This document shows positions 1-5,081 of a DNA stretch of 5,775 nucleotides, piece after piece. A model generated the notes under the pieces. The model saw only the letters and a program-made list of their open reading frames with translations, ran no database searches and was not told the origin of the DNA. The DNA is from Ruminococcaceae bacterium UBA6857. GTDB lineage: Bacteria; Bacillota; Clostridia; Oscillospirales; Acutalibacteraceae. Position numbers and translations under genes: made by a program. The first letter of the stretch is position 1. Every line of letters begins with the position of its first letter. The stretch is taken from assembly GCA_002451715.1 (NCBI GenBank), contig DKDD01000149.1, positions 1-5,775 on the forward strand. Direction: 5' to 3'.

Positions 1-15
1 TGCAGCCGTCATTTT

Positions 16-1161
16 TTAAAGTAAAGTTTTTGAAAGCTTTAAAAGCGTTTGATTGATTCCGTACTTTTTGCATAGAGTGTCAAGGTCGGAAAAATCGGGC
101 GTTTTTTCTTTTTTCAGTTCACACCGAAGCATAAGATTTTTCGGTGAATGTTCAAAGTCAACAAACTCAATGACATCGGTTTCATAGCCGAAGCGATTGA
201 GTATCTCCGCGCGCAGCGAGTCGGTAAAAAGCGCCGAAAAACGCTCTTTGAAAAGCCCGTGGGAAAGAAGCAGGTCAAAGTCGCCGCCCTTTTTGATTTG
301 CGCATTGACTTCATGCTGACAGCAGGGTACGGAGAAAATGTTCTTTACCTTGTTTTCAATCGCATAAAAAAGCGCATAGTCCGTTGCAATGTCGCAAGCA
401 TGGAGTGTGATTACCATGTCTGCTTTTCCGCTGAAAACTTTGTCGCTCGTCACATCGTTGACGAAAAATTCAAGGTTGTCATAGCCGTACTTTTTTGCGA
501 TTTTGTTGCAGTTTTCAACAACGTCTTTTTTGAGGTCGAAGCCGACAACCTTTGCGTTTGCCTTTTTGATTTTCGTAAAGTAATAGTAAACGATGAACGT
601 TAAATAGCTTTTTCCGCAGCCGAAATCGAGAATCGTAATTTCGGAAAGATTGCTTTTTGAAAAACAGTCGTCAATGAGTTCAACAAAGCGGTTAATTTGC
701 TTATATTTGTCATACTTGCTTTTGACGATTTTGAAATCTTTTGAAAATACGCCGAGGTCAACAAGCGCGGGAATATTTTCGCCCTCTTTGAGGATGTAAG
801 TCTTTTCGCGGTTGTGCTCTTTCGGCGCGGCGGAAAGGGAGTTTTTGCTTTCTTTCCGCTTTGTTTTGTCGGGAAAAATCGTGTAATGAATGTTCACGCT
901 TTCGGCGGTCAGCGCCGCTTGGCGAAAGTTTTTTTCGCCGATATCGGAAAGCCAAAAAAGAAAATCTTCAAACGAAAGATTTTTATGAAAAACCTGCGCG
1001 CCCTTGAACTGTTCAAGCTGCCACCTGGTTTCTCCCTTTGAAACAAACGGACGAACCGAAATTTTTGAAAATTCAAAGTCTTTGTTCTTTTTTTCGCTGA
1101 AAACGATTTTAATTATTTTTTCCTTGAGTTCAAGTATATCTTTTTCGATAACAGAAGCCAT
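16..1161 (-). CDS. Class I SAM-dependent methyltransferase (METTL25/RRNAD1-like family), 381 aa
   Basis: Predicted cytoplasmic S-adenosylmethionine-dependent methyltransferase; the substrate is unknown. The C-terminal two thirds carries the Rossmann-fold motif I ILDFGCGKS at about residues 177-185, followed by an acidic strand end GFDLK (about 207-211), then TLHACDIATD (252-261), SVPCCQHE (277-284) and FEHSPKN (336-342). This motif set is typical of a conserved Firmicutes family related to the Methyltransf_32 domain (PF13679). The first 110 residues or so lack a motif I can name. I chose the ATG at 1161 because GAGGT stands 7-8 bases upstream; the same frame could open at 1194, adding 11 residues, but no ribosome site supports that. 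The length fits the family. It follows the zinc-ribbon gene across a strong hairpin, and I see no clear promoter of its own. The methyltransferase call is firm; the substrate (RNA or protein) is not decided by the sequence. Confidence 0.9.
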   Translation of the reverse strand: MASVIEKDILELKEKIIKIVFSEKKNKDFEFSKISVRPFVSKGETRWQLEQFKGAQVFHKNLSFEDFLFWLSDIGEKNFRQAALTAESVNIHYTIFPDKTKRKESKNSLSAAPKEHNREKTYILKEGENIPALVDLGVFSKDFKIVKSKYDKYKQINRFVELIDDCFSKSNLSEITILDFGCGKSYLTFIVYYYFTKIKKANAKVVGFDLKKDVVENCNKIAKKYGYDNLEFFVNDVTSDKVFSGKADMVITLHACDIATDYALFYAIENKVKNIFSVPCCQHEVNAQIKKGGDFDLLLSHGLFKERFSALFTDSLRAEILNRFGYETDVIEFVDFEHSPKNLMLRCELKKEKTPDFSDLDTLCKKYGINQTLLKLSKTLL

Positions 1162-1191
1162 ATGAAGTACCTCGGCAATAAAAAGTAAACG

Positions 1192-1261
1192 CAAAGCGGC
1201 TTCGACCGAAAAATCTCAAAAGTCAAAAGACGTGATAAGATTTTTTGCCGAAACCGCTTCG
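1192..1261 (-). terminator. Long stem-loop between the zinc-ribbon and methyltransferase genes, possible terminator
   Basis: In the minus-strand RNA, bases 1261-1247 pair with 1206-1192 (15 bp including G-U pairs). After a 1x2 internal loop, 1245-1238 pair with 1216-1209 (8 bp). The 21-base loop contains a further GUC-UUUU-GAC mini-hairpin. A broken U-rich run (UUUACUUUUU) begins a few bases past the stem. It could end the transcript coming from the zinc-ribbon gene, or act as an RNA-processing or stability element. The interrupted U-run makes the terminator reading uncertain, while the pairing itself is clear. Confidence 0.5.
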
Positions 1262-1268
1262 TCTTTTA

Positions 1269-1287
1269 AGGAATAAAAATTATTCCT
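1269..1287. repeat. 8-bp inverted repeat over the zinc-ribbon stop codon
   Basis: AGGAATAA and TTATTCCT form a perfect 8-bp inverted repeat around a 3-base loop, and the TAA stop of the zinc-ribbon gene (1280-1282) lies inside it. It is AT-rich, has no U-run behind it, and may only be the start of the larger structure at 1192-1261. Confidence 0.3.
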
Positions 1288-1561
1288 GTTCTTCCTTCAT
1301 TTTTGCAAAGCATTCGCTGCAGAAAACGTCTCTGCCTTCTGTGGGCTTAAAGGGAACTTTTGCTTCGCCGCCGCAGCGTGCGCAGGTTGCGGTGAACATT
1401 TCGCGTTCCGGTTTAGCGGCATTTTTGCGGGCATAGCGGCATTCTTTGCAGCGCTGAGGCTCGTTCTGGAAGCCTTTTTCAGCATAGAATTCCTGCTCAC
1501 CTGCGGTGAAAACGAATTCCTTGCCGCACTCTTTGCATACGATTGTTTTGTCTTGGTACAT
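1280..1561 (-). CDS. Small double zinc-ribbon protein (zf-trcl plus CxxC-x17-CxxC module), 93 aa
   Basis: A small, probably zinc-binding cytoplasmic protein of unknown function. Eight cysteines are arranged as two four-cysteine knuckles. The first is C9-C12 with C38-C41, in a context (KTIVCKECGKEF, QRCKECR) that matches the probable zinc-ribbon family zf-trcl (PF13451). The second is C60-C63 with C81-C84, separated by exactly 17 residues with GGEAKVPFKPTEGR between; this resembles the CxxC-x17-CxxC domain seen in many Clostridia and candidate-phylum proteins. The end is charged (KMKEEQE). The ATG at 1561 is preceded by GAGGT at good spacing. It sits 108 bases after the sigma-factor gene, with no recognisable promoter or terminator in the gap, so it may share that transcript. 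Nucleic-acid or ribosome binding is a guess from fold type only. Confidence 0.85.
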   Translation of the reverse strand: MYQDKTIVCKECGKEFVFTAGEQEFYAEKGFQNEPQRCKECRYARKNAAKPEREMFTATCARCGGEAKVPFKPTEGRDVFCSECFAKMKEEQE

Positions 1562-1669
1562 TATAACTACCTCGCTTAAAAATATTGCCCTTGCCGGAAT
1601 TGCACCGCCCCTTTGAAAACAACGCTCTACTTTAAGCTATCGGGCATATTGAATTTTTGTTTCACGCTT

Positions 1670-2242
1670 TTATACGAGCGCTTTTTTGAGCTTTTTGCGC
1701 GCCCTTTGAAGCGAAGAATCAACGGCTTTCACGCTGAGCGCGGTTTCTTTTCCGATTTCGCGATAGCTTTTTCCGCAAAGATAAAGCGAAAAAACCTTGC
1801 GCTCGCTTTCCGAAAGCTCGGACGAAATGAGCGACGCGATTCTTGAAGCCTCGTTTTTTGAAACAAGAACTTCTTCGGGCGAAAGGGCGCTGTCGGCGGT
1901 TTCGCTTTCGTCTTCAATCGGAACAAAAAGCGAAGGCGGAATCTGCTTTTGCGCACTTCGCGCTTTGAGCGCGGAAAGCATGCGGTTTTTAATGCAGACA
2001 GCCGCATAAGTTGAAAACGAAGCATTGCTTTCTTCGTTGTATGAATAGACAGCGGCAATAAAACCGAAGATTCCCTCCTGAACAAGGTCGTCGCGTTCAA
2101 GTGCCGAACCGGAAAAGGCGGCGGAAACCCCCTTTGAAACTTTGAGATAGCGTGAAGCAAGTTCATTCCATGCTTTTTCGTCGTTCTGCGTTTTGCAAAG
2201 CAAAACAAGCTTTTCGTCTGAAAGGGAAGAACAGTCGCTCAT
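1670..2242 (-). CDS. RNA polymerase sigma factor, sigma-70 family, SigH-like, 190 aa
   Basis: Alternative sigma factor that would direct RNA polymerase to a special promoter set. Region 2 is visible as DDLVQEGIFGFIAAVYSY (51-68), the core-binding segment, followed by FSTYAAVCIKNRMLSALKA (76-94), which covers regions 2.3-2.4. A linker with QKQIPPSLFVPIEDE resembles the linker of SigH proteins. Region 4 ends the protein with a helix-turn-helix, SYREIGKETALSVKAVDSSLQRA (159-181), very close in style to the SigH signature of recognition helix plus SLQRARKKL. The protein is slightly shorter than classical SigH (about 205-220 aa by my recollection). Regions 1 and 3 are absent or reduced, as in that group. 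ATG 2242 is chosen because AAAGGA lies about 7 bases upstream; a TTG at 2248 directly abuts that site and is rejected. A strong sigma-A-type promoter precedes it. Whether this is the sporulation/transition SigH or a paralogue cannot be told without flanking genes. Confidence 0.85.
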   Translation of the reverse strand: MSDCSSLSDEKLVLLCKTQNDEKAWNELASRYLKVSKGVSAAFSGSALERDDLVQEGIFGFIAAVYSYNEESNASFSTYAAVCIKNRMLSALKARSAQKQIPPSLFVPIEDESETADSALSPEEVLVSKNEASRIASLISSELSESERKVFSLYLCGKSYREIGKETALSVKAVDSSLQRARKKLKKALV

Positions 2243-2273
2243 CGTCAATTCCTTTCTGCCTATTATCGGCTCT

Positions 2274-2302
2274 ATGATACGCTATTTCGGGCAATTTGTC
2301 AA
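2274..2302 (-). promoter_or_regulatory. Sigma-A promoter of the sigma-factor gene
   Basis: Perfect -35 TTGACA at 2302-2297, a 17-base spacer, and -10 TATCAT at 2279-2274. The expected start point near 2267 gives a leader of about 25 bases carrying the AAAGGA ribosome site. This matches the housekeeping consensus in 11 of 12 positions. An AT-rich 7-bp inverted repeat (AAAAGAA / TTCTTTT, 2317-2333) lies just upstream and could be an operator. Confidence 0.85.
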
Positions 2303-2426
2303 CCGAACTTTTCACCAAAAGAATTGTTCTTTTTTTGTCAAAAAGCACCATGAACAGACTTTTGATTTTGCCTTTTTTGGTCAGATTTGTCGAATTTGTA
2401 TATAATCTGTCGAAAAAACAAATGTG

Positions 2427-2918
2427 TTAAAGTTCTATATAGTGCAAAATAATGTCTTCATAAATGCCGTCAATGTTCAAAAAGCCGCCGGGAATTGTTC
2501 CGAGCCTTTTGAAGCCGAGCTTTTTATAAAGCGAAAGCGCCGCGGTGTTTGACGCAACAACGGCATTAAACTGCAAAATTTTGAAGCCGAGCTCTTTTCC
2601 TTTTATAAGGCAGTCTTTGACAAGTGCTTCGCCGGCGTGGTGACCTCTGGCGTTTCTTTCAACGGCATAGCTTGCGTTTGCAATGTGTCCGCAGCGGCCG
2701 ATGTTGTTCGGGTGAAGAATGTAAAGGCCGATAACTTCGCCCGTTTCTTTGATTTTTGCGATTCCTGTGTAAGACTGCGATTCAAAAAAGGCTTTGCCCT
2801 CTTCAATTGAAAGCGGTTCTGTCTGCGGAAAAGCACGTCCGTCTTCAACAACCTGATTCCAAATTTCAACCGCCTTCTCAAGACTGCTTTCAGTGAGTTT
2901 TTCAATAATTACTGACAT
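2427..2918 (-). CDS. GNAT-family N-acetyltransferase, 163 aa
   Basis: Predicted acetyl-CoA-dependent N-acetyltransferase of the GNAT fold, cytoplasmic, acceptor unknown. Motif A is YAVERNARGHHAGEALV (about 84-100), with R91-G92-H93-H94-A95-G96 as the pyrophosphate-binding loop. Motif B is NTAALSLYKKLGF (124-136), with the usual Asn and Tyr. The LQFNAVVASN and GTIPGGF segments resemble bacterial relatives of yeast Mpr1, which acetylates azetidine-2-carboxylate and proline-type compounds; that substrate is only a suggestion. ATG 2918 is chosen because AGGTGAT, a full anti-16S match, stands about 5 bases upstream; a GTG at 2927 in frame lies inside the ribosome site. It begins 23 bases after mnmA ends and is very probably the second gene of that operon. 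Confidence 0.88.
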   Translation of the reverse strand: MSVIIEKLTESSLEKAVEIWNQVVEDGRAFPQTEPLSIEEGKAFFESQSYTGIAKIKETGEVIGLYILHPNNIGRCGHIANASYAVERNARGHHAGEALVKDCLIKGKELGFKILQFNAVVASNTAALSLYKKLGFKRLGTIPGGFLNIDGIYEDIILHYIEL

Positions 2919-2941
2919 TTTTATCACCTGATTTATAATTA

Positions 2942-4012
2942 TTATTCAATCGTTCCGCCGCCGACAACAACATCTCCGTCATAAATAACAACGGCCTGTC
3001 CTTTTGCGAACGCTCTTTGCGGCGCGTCAAATTCAACGTGCAAACGGTTGTCGTCCGTCTGTTCAACCGTTGCCCATTGTTCGCCTTGTTTATATCTGAC
3101 CTTTGCTTTCACGCGCATTGGCTTTTCAAGTTTTTCGACTGCAATGCGGTTGATGTCGTTTGCATAAAGCTCCTTTGAAAAAAGGTATTCTTCCGGGGCG
3201 AGGATGACGCGGTTTTTCTGCGGATCTTTTTCAAGAACATAAAGCGGCGCTTTGAGCGAAAGCCCGAGCCCTCTGCGCTGACCGATTGTATAGCGGATTA
3301 TGCCCTTGTGCGTTCCGAGAACGTTGCCGTCTCTGTCAACAAAATCGCCGCACGGAAAAGTTTTGTCAATGCTTTTTTCGATGAAAGAAGCATAGTCGCC
3401 GTCCGGAACAAAGCAAATGTCCTGGCTGTCGTGCTTTTTTGCGTTGACAAAACCCATTTCCTCCGCAACGGCGCGAACTTCGGTTTTTCTCATTGCGCCG
3501 AGCGGGAAAAGCGTGTGCGAAAGCTGAAACTGCGTGAGCATATAAAGAACATAGCTTTGGTCTTTTGTTTCGTCAACACCTTTTTTAAGAAGAAAACGTC
3601 CGCTGCTTTCGTCAAACTCATTCCTTGCGTAATGACCCGTTGCAACAAAGTCATGCTCAAGTTCAAGCGCACGTTTAAGAAGTTTGTCGAATTTAAGATA
3701 GCGGTTGCAGTCAATGCAGGGATTTGGCGTTGCACCTTTTGTATAAACGTCGATGAATTTTCCGATCACTTTTTCGCGAAAATCATCGGTGAAGTTGAAA
3801 ACGTAAAACGGAATACCGATTTTATAAGCAACGCTGCGCGCGTCCTTTGAATCTTCAAGCGAACAGCAGGTTTTTTCTTTAATAAAAGCGTCGCCGTTGT
3901 CAAAAAAACGGCAGTTGACTCCCGTCGGTTCATAGCCGTTTTTCAAAAGCAGATATGCGCTCACGGCGCTGTCAACGCCGCCGCTCATTCCCACCATAAC
4001 TTTTTTGTTCAT
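2942..4012 (-). CDS. mnmA: tRNA-uridine 2-sulfurtransferase (2-thiouridylase) MnmA, 356 aa
   Basis: MnmA activates U34 of the tRNAs for Lys, Glu and Gln with ATP and inserts sulfur passed along by a cysteine desulfurase, forming the 2-thio group of the modified wobble base. The PP-loop ATP site SGGVDS is at 10-15. The first catalytic cysteine is C102 in NPCIDCN (97-103) and the second is C200 in HDSQDICF (194-201). The GHYAR tRNA-contact motif (126-130) and IGQRRGLG (243-250) are present, followed by the C-terminal beta-barrel region. Length and motif order are those of a complete enzyme. I start it at ATG 4012, which has GGGGGTG 6 bases upstream; an in-frame ATG at 4027 has no ribosome site. 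A dedicated promoter lies upstream, and the GNAT gene follows closely. No sulfur-relay gene (iscS/nifS) is adjacent in this window. Confidence 0.97.
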   Translation of the reverse strand: MNKKVMVGMSGGVDSAVSAYLLLKNGYEPTGVNCRFFDNGDAFIKEKTCCSLEDSKDARSVAYKIGIPFYVFNFTDDFREKVIGKFIDVYTKGATPNPCIDCNRYLKFDKLLKRALELEHDFVATGHYARNEFDESSGRFLLKKGVDETKDQSYVLYMLTQFQLSHTLFPLGAMRKTEVRAVAEEMGFVNAKKHDSQDICFVPDGDYASFIEKSIDKTFPCGDFVDRDGNVLGTHKGIIRYTIGQRRGLGLSLKAPLYVLEKDPQKNRVILAPEEYLFSKELYANDINRIAVEKLEKPMRVKAKVRYKQGEQWATVEQTDDNRLHVEFDAPQRAFAKGQAVVIYDGDVVVGGGTIE

Positions 4013-4039
4013 AAAAAACACCCCCATGGGCAGATTGCA

Positions 4040-4067
4040 AATTAAAAGAAATAAATTACTTTTAATT
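4040..4067. promoter_or_regulatory. mnmA: 9-bp inverted repeat over the mnmA -10 and start point, possible operator
   Basis: AATTAAAAG (4040-4048) and CTTTTAATT (4059-4067) are perfect inverted copies around a 10-base centre. The right arm shares three bases with the -10 box and the predicted start point (about 4058) falls at the arm edge, so a dimeric repressor here would block transcription. The arms are almost all A/T, so chance occurrence is possible. Confidence 0.35.
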
Positions 4068-4094
4068 ATACCACAAACAGGGGAGTAAGGTCAA
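4065..4094 (-). promoter_or_regulatory. mnmA: Extended -10 sigma-A promoter of mnmA
   Basis: -35 TTGACC at 4094-4089, an 18-base spacer, and a perfect -10 TATAAT at 4070-4065 preceded by TGG, which is the TGn extension. The -35 directly follows the TAA stop of the carboxypeptidase gene (4097-4095). The leader is about 45 bases. It probably drives both mnmA and the GNAT gene. Confidence 0.85.
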
Positions 4095-4934
4095 TTATTT
4101 CCAGATAATATATCCGCTGTAATTGTCGCCGGAAAAGTTTCCTTTTTTCGGTTTTTGTTTGCTGTGCCAAACTTTATAGGTTTTTGCGCCGCATTTGAAT
4201 TTGAGCGGTTCGTTTTCGGTTTTGTTTTGAAGAAGTTCAATATATTCTTCAAGGCAAAGGTTGTTTTTGGTCATGTAATACGCGTGCACAATGCCGACAT
4301 AACGGAAATGCCACGGTTCATAGCCGATTTTTGTGACCTTTTCTTTTCCTTGCGGATAACGCACAACAAAGCCGTATTTCCATGCGTTTTTTGAAAACCA
4401 TTCGTATTTGCCCGTACCGTCAAAGTCTTGTGATGAACCGTCGTCTGCGTTGAAAATCGAAACGTCAACGCAAAGTCCGGTGTGGTGTTCGCTGAAACCC
4501 GGAGTTTGAACATACTTTTTTGCGTAAAGGTTGCCGTAAAGTTGTGCTTTTTGCTTATAGATTTCCTGCTGACTTTCAACGCTGCGGCGGCCGCTGATTA
4601 CGTTGATTTTTTTGAGTCCCGTTTCGCTTTTGAATGCGTCAAACATGTCGCAAAGCGGCTTGACCGCGATTTTTGAAAGCGTGATTTCCGTGCTTCCCAT
4701 GAAAAACGAATCGGTTTTTTCGTCATAAAGTTTAACAAATTCTTCGCCCGTGTTGCGGTAGCGGTGCTTGTCGTTGACAAGAATGAGCGAACCCGAATAC
4801 TTGCCGTCGGACGTAACCTTTGTTGAAGCGGCAATGTTTGAAAGTTCTCCCGCGGCAGACGGAAGCCTGTCAACAACGGCGAAAATCATCACTGTGGCAA
4901 GAATGACCGCCGCAATTCTTATAATGTGTTTCAT
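4095..4934 (-). CDS. Membrane-anchored D-alanyl-D-alanine carboxypeptidase, VanY family, 279 aa
   Basis: Zinc metallopeptidase predicted to remove the terminal D-Ala from peptidoglycan precursors or stem peptides outside the cell. A basic start followed by a hydrophobic segment (about residues 4-21) acts as a membrane anchor or signal peptide; no lipobox is present. The VanY (PF02557) core is complete: SGRRS (114-118) for substrate binding, SEHHTGLCVD (148-157) with zinc ligands H150 and D157, and YEPWHFRYVG (205-214) with catalytic E206 and zinc ligand H209. A tail of about 45 residues after the core looks like a small extra beta unit. GAGAGGT stands about 8 bases before ATG 4934. The gene lies after a VanS-like kinase gene and behind a putative response-regulator array, which points to regulation by cell-wall stress. 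This need not mean glycopeptide resistance: no ligase or dehydrogenase gene of the vanHAX type is visible. Confidence 0.92.
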   Translation of the reverse strand: MKHIIRIAAVILATVMIFAVVDRLPSAAGELSNIAASTKVTSDGKYSGSLILVNDKHRYRNTGEEFVKLYDEKTDSFFMGSTEITLSKIAVKPLCDMFDAFKSETGLKKINVISGRRSVESQQEIYKQKAQLYGNLYAKKYVQTPGFSEHHTGLCVDVSIFNADDGSSQDFDGTGKYEWFSKNAWKYGFVVRYPQGKEKVTKIGYEPWHFRYVGIVHAYYMTKNNLCLEEYIELLQNKTENEPLKFKCGAKTYKVWHSKQKPKKGNFSGDNYSGYIIWK

Positions 4935-4942
4935 TTTGTTTT

Positions 4943-4991
4943 ACCTCTCTTTTTTAAGACTGATGAGATTATAGTCTTTTAAAAGAGAGAT
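4943..4991 (-). promoter_or_regulatory. Long inverted repeat that would mask the carboxypeptidase ribosome site
   Basis: In minus-strand RNA, 4991-4981 pair with 4953-4943 (11 bp, one G-U). A 2x2 A/A loop follows, then 4978-4973 pair with 4961-4956 (6 bp) around an 11-base loop. The 3' arm contains the GAGAGGU ribosome site of the carboxypeptidase gene. The TATAAT box of the local promoter lies across the loop, so transcripts starting near 4961 lack the whole 5' arm. It could equally be a DNA operator. Confidence 0.55.
4968..4973 (-). promoter_or_regulatory. -10 box of the carboxypeptidase promoter (no good -35, activator type)
   Basis: Perfect TATAAT at 4973-4968 with expected start near 4961 and a leader of about 27 bases. 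At the proper distance (4996-4991) the -35 slot reads AAACAA, far from TTGACA. The last hexamer of the phased array ends at 4995, on the edge of this slot, as in promoters where a bound response regulator replaces the -35 contact. Confidence 0.6.
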
Positions 4992-4994
4992 TGT

Positions 4995-5044
4995 TTTAAG
5001 CCCGGATTACGTCTTTCTTAAGCTTTCCTTACGAAAAACTTAAG
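4995..5044 (-). promoter_or_regulatory. Five phased hexamers, OmpR/PhoB-family response-regulator binding array
   Basis: Read on the minus strand: CTTAAG (5044-5039), CGTAAG (5033-5028), CTTAAG (5022-5017), CGTAAT (5011-5006) and CTTAAA (5000-4995). Each is separated by exactly 5 bases, an 11-base period, and every copy keeps C(T/G)TAA. OmpR/PhoB-family regulators bind head-to-tail as dimers to hexamers with 5-base spacers; streptococcal CiaR (NTTAAG-N5-WTTAAG) and Bacillus PhoP are known cases. The array lies just upstream of a TATAAT lacking a -35. The cognate regulator gene is expected beyond the window, upstream of the kinase. Confidence 0.7.
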
Positions 5045-5072
5045 GAACCGCTTCATTTTTTAGCAGTCCCTT
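5034..5072 (-). terminator. Candidate intrinsic terminator of the kinase transcript
   Basis: Minus-strand RNA 5072-5062 pairs with 5052-5042 (11 bp including two G-U pairs) around a 9-base A-rich loop; three bases later comes a run of five U (5038-5034). It begins 9 bases after the kinase stop codon, a normal place for a terminator. The short U-run and its 3-base delay suggest incomplete termination. Its last arm overlaps the first hexamer of the array. Confidence 0.5.
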
Positions 5073-5081
5073 GTGAAAAAT

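Noticed and set aside
1..12. Possible start codon (ATG at 12-10, minus strand) of a further gene 3 bases after the methyltransferase stop
   Set aside because: Only four codons are in view and no ribosome site precedes it, so it cannot be supported.
148..603. Plus-strand open frame of 151 codons inside the methyltransferase gene
   Set aside because: It is the antisense shadow of a well-conserved coding frame, has no ribosome site or known domain, and is rich in residues expected from reverse complement of Phe/Lys codons.
1562..1669. Search for a promoter or terminator between the sigma and zinc-ribbon genes
   Set aside because: No -35/-10 pair with acceptable spacing and no convincing stem with U-run was found.
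2243..2426. Terminator after the GNAT gene
   Set aside because: Only a weak CAGATT/AATCTG pairing (6 bp, 16-base loop) without a U-run is present.
3308..3850. Plus-strand open frame of 180 codons inside mnmA
   Set aside because: Antisense shadow of a certain gene; the sequence shows no domain and no start signal.
5017..5044. 11-bp hairpin in minus-strand RNA formed by the two CTTAAG copies, and a competing 7-bp hairpin (5025-5047)
   Set aside because: CTTAAG is its own reverse complement, so pairing follows from the hexamer array. No U-run follows at 5016 and below, so it is not needed as a terminator.
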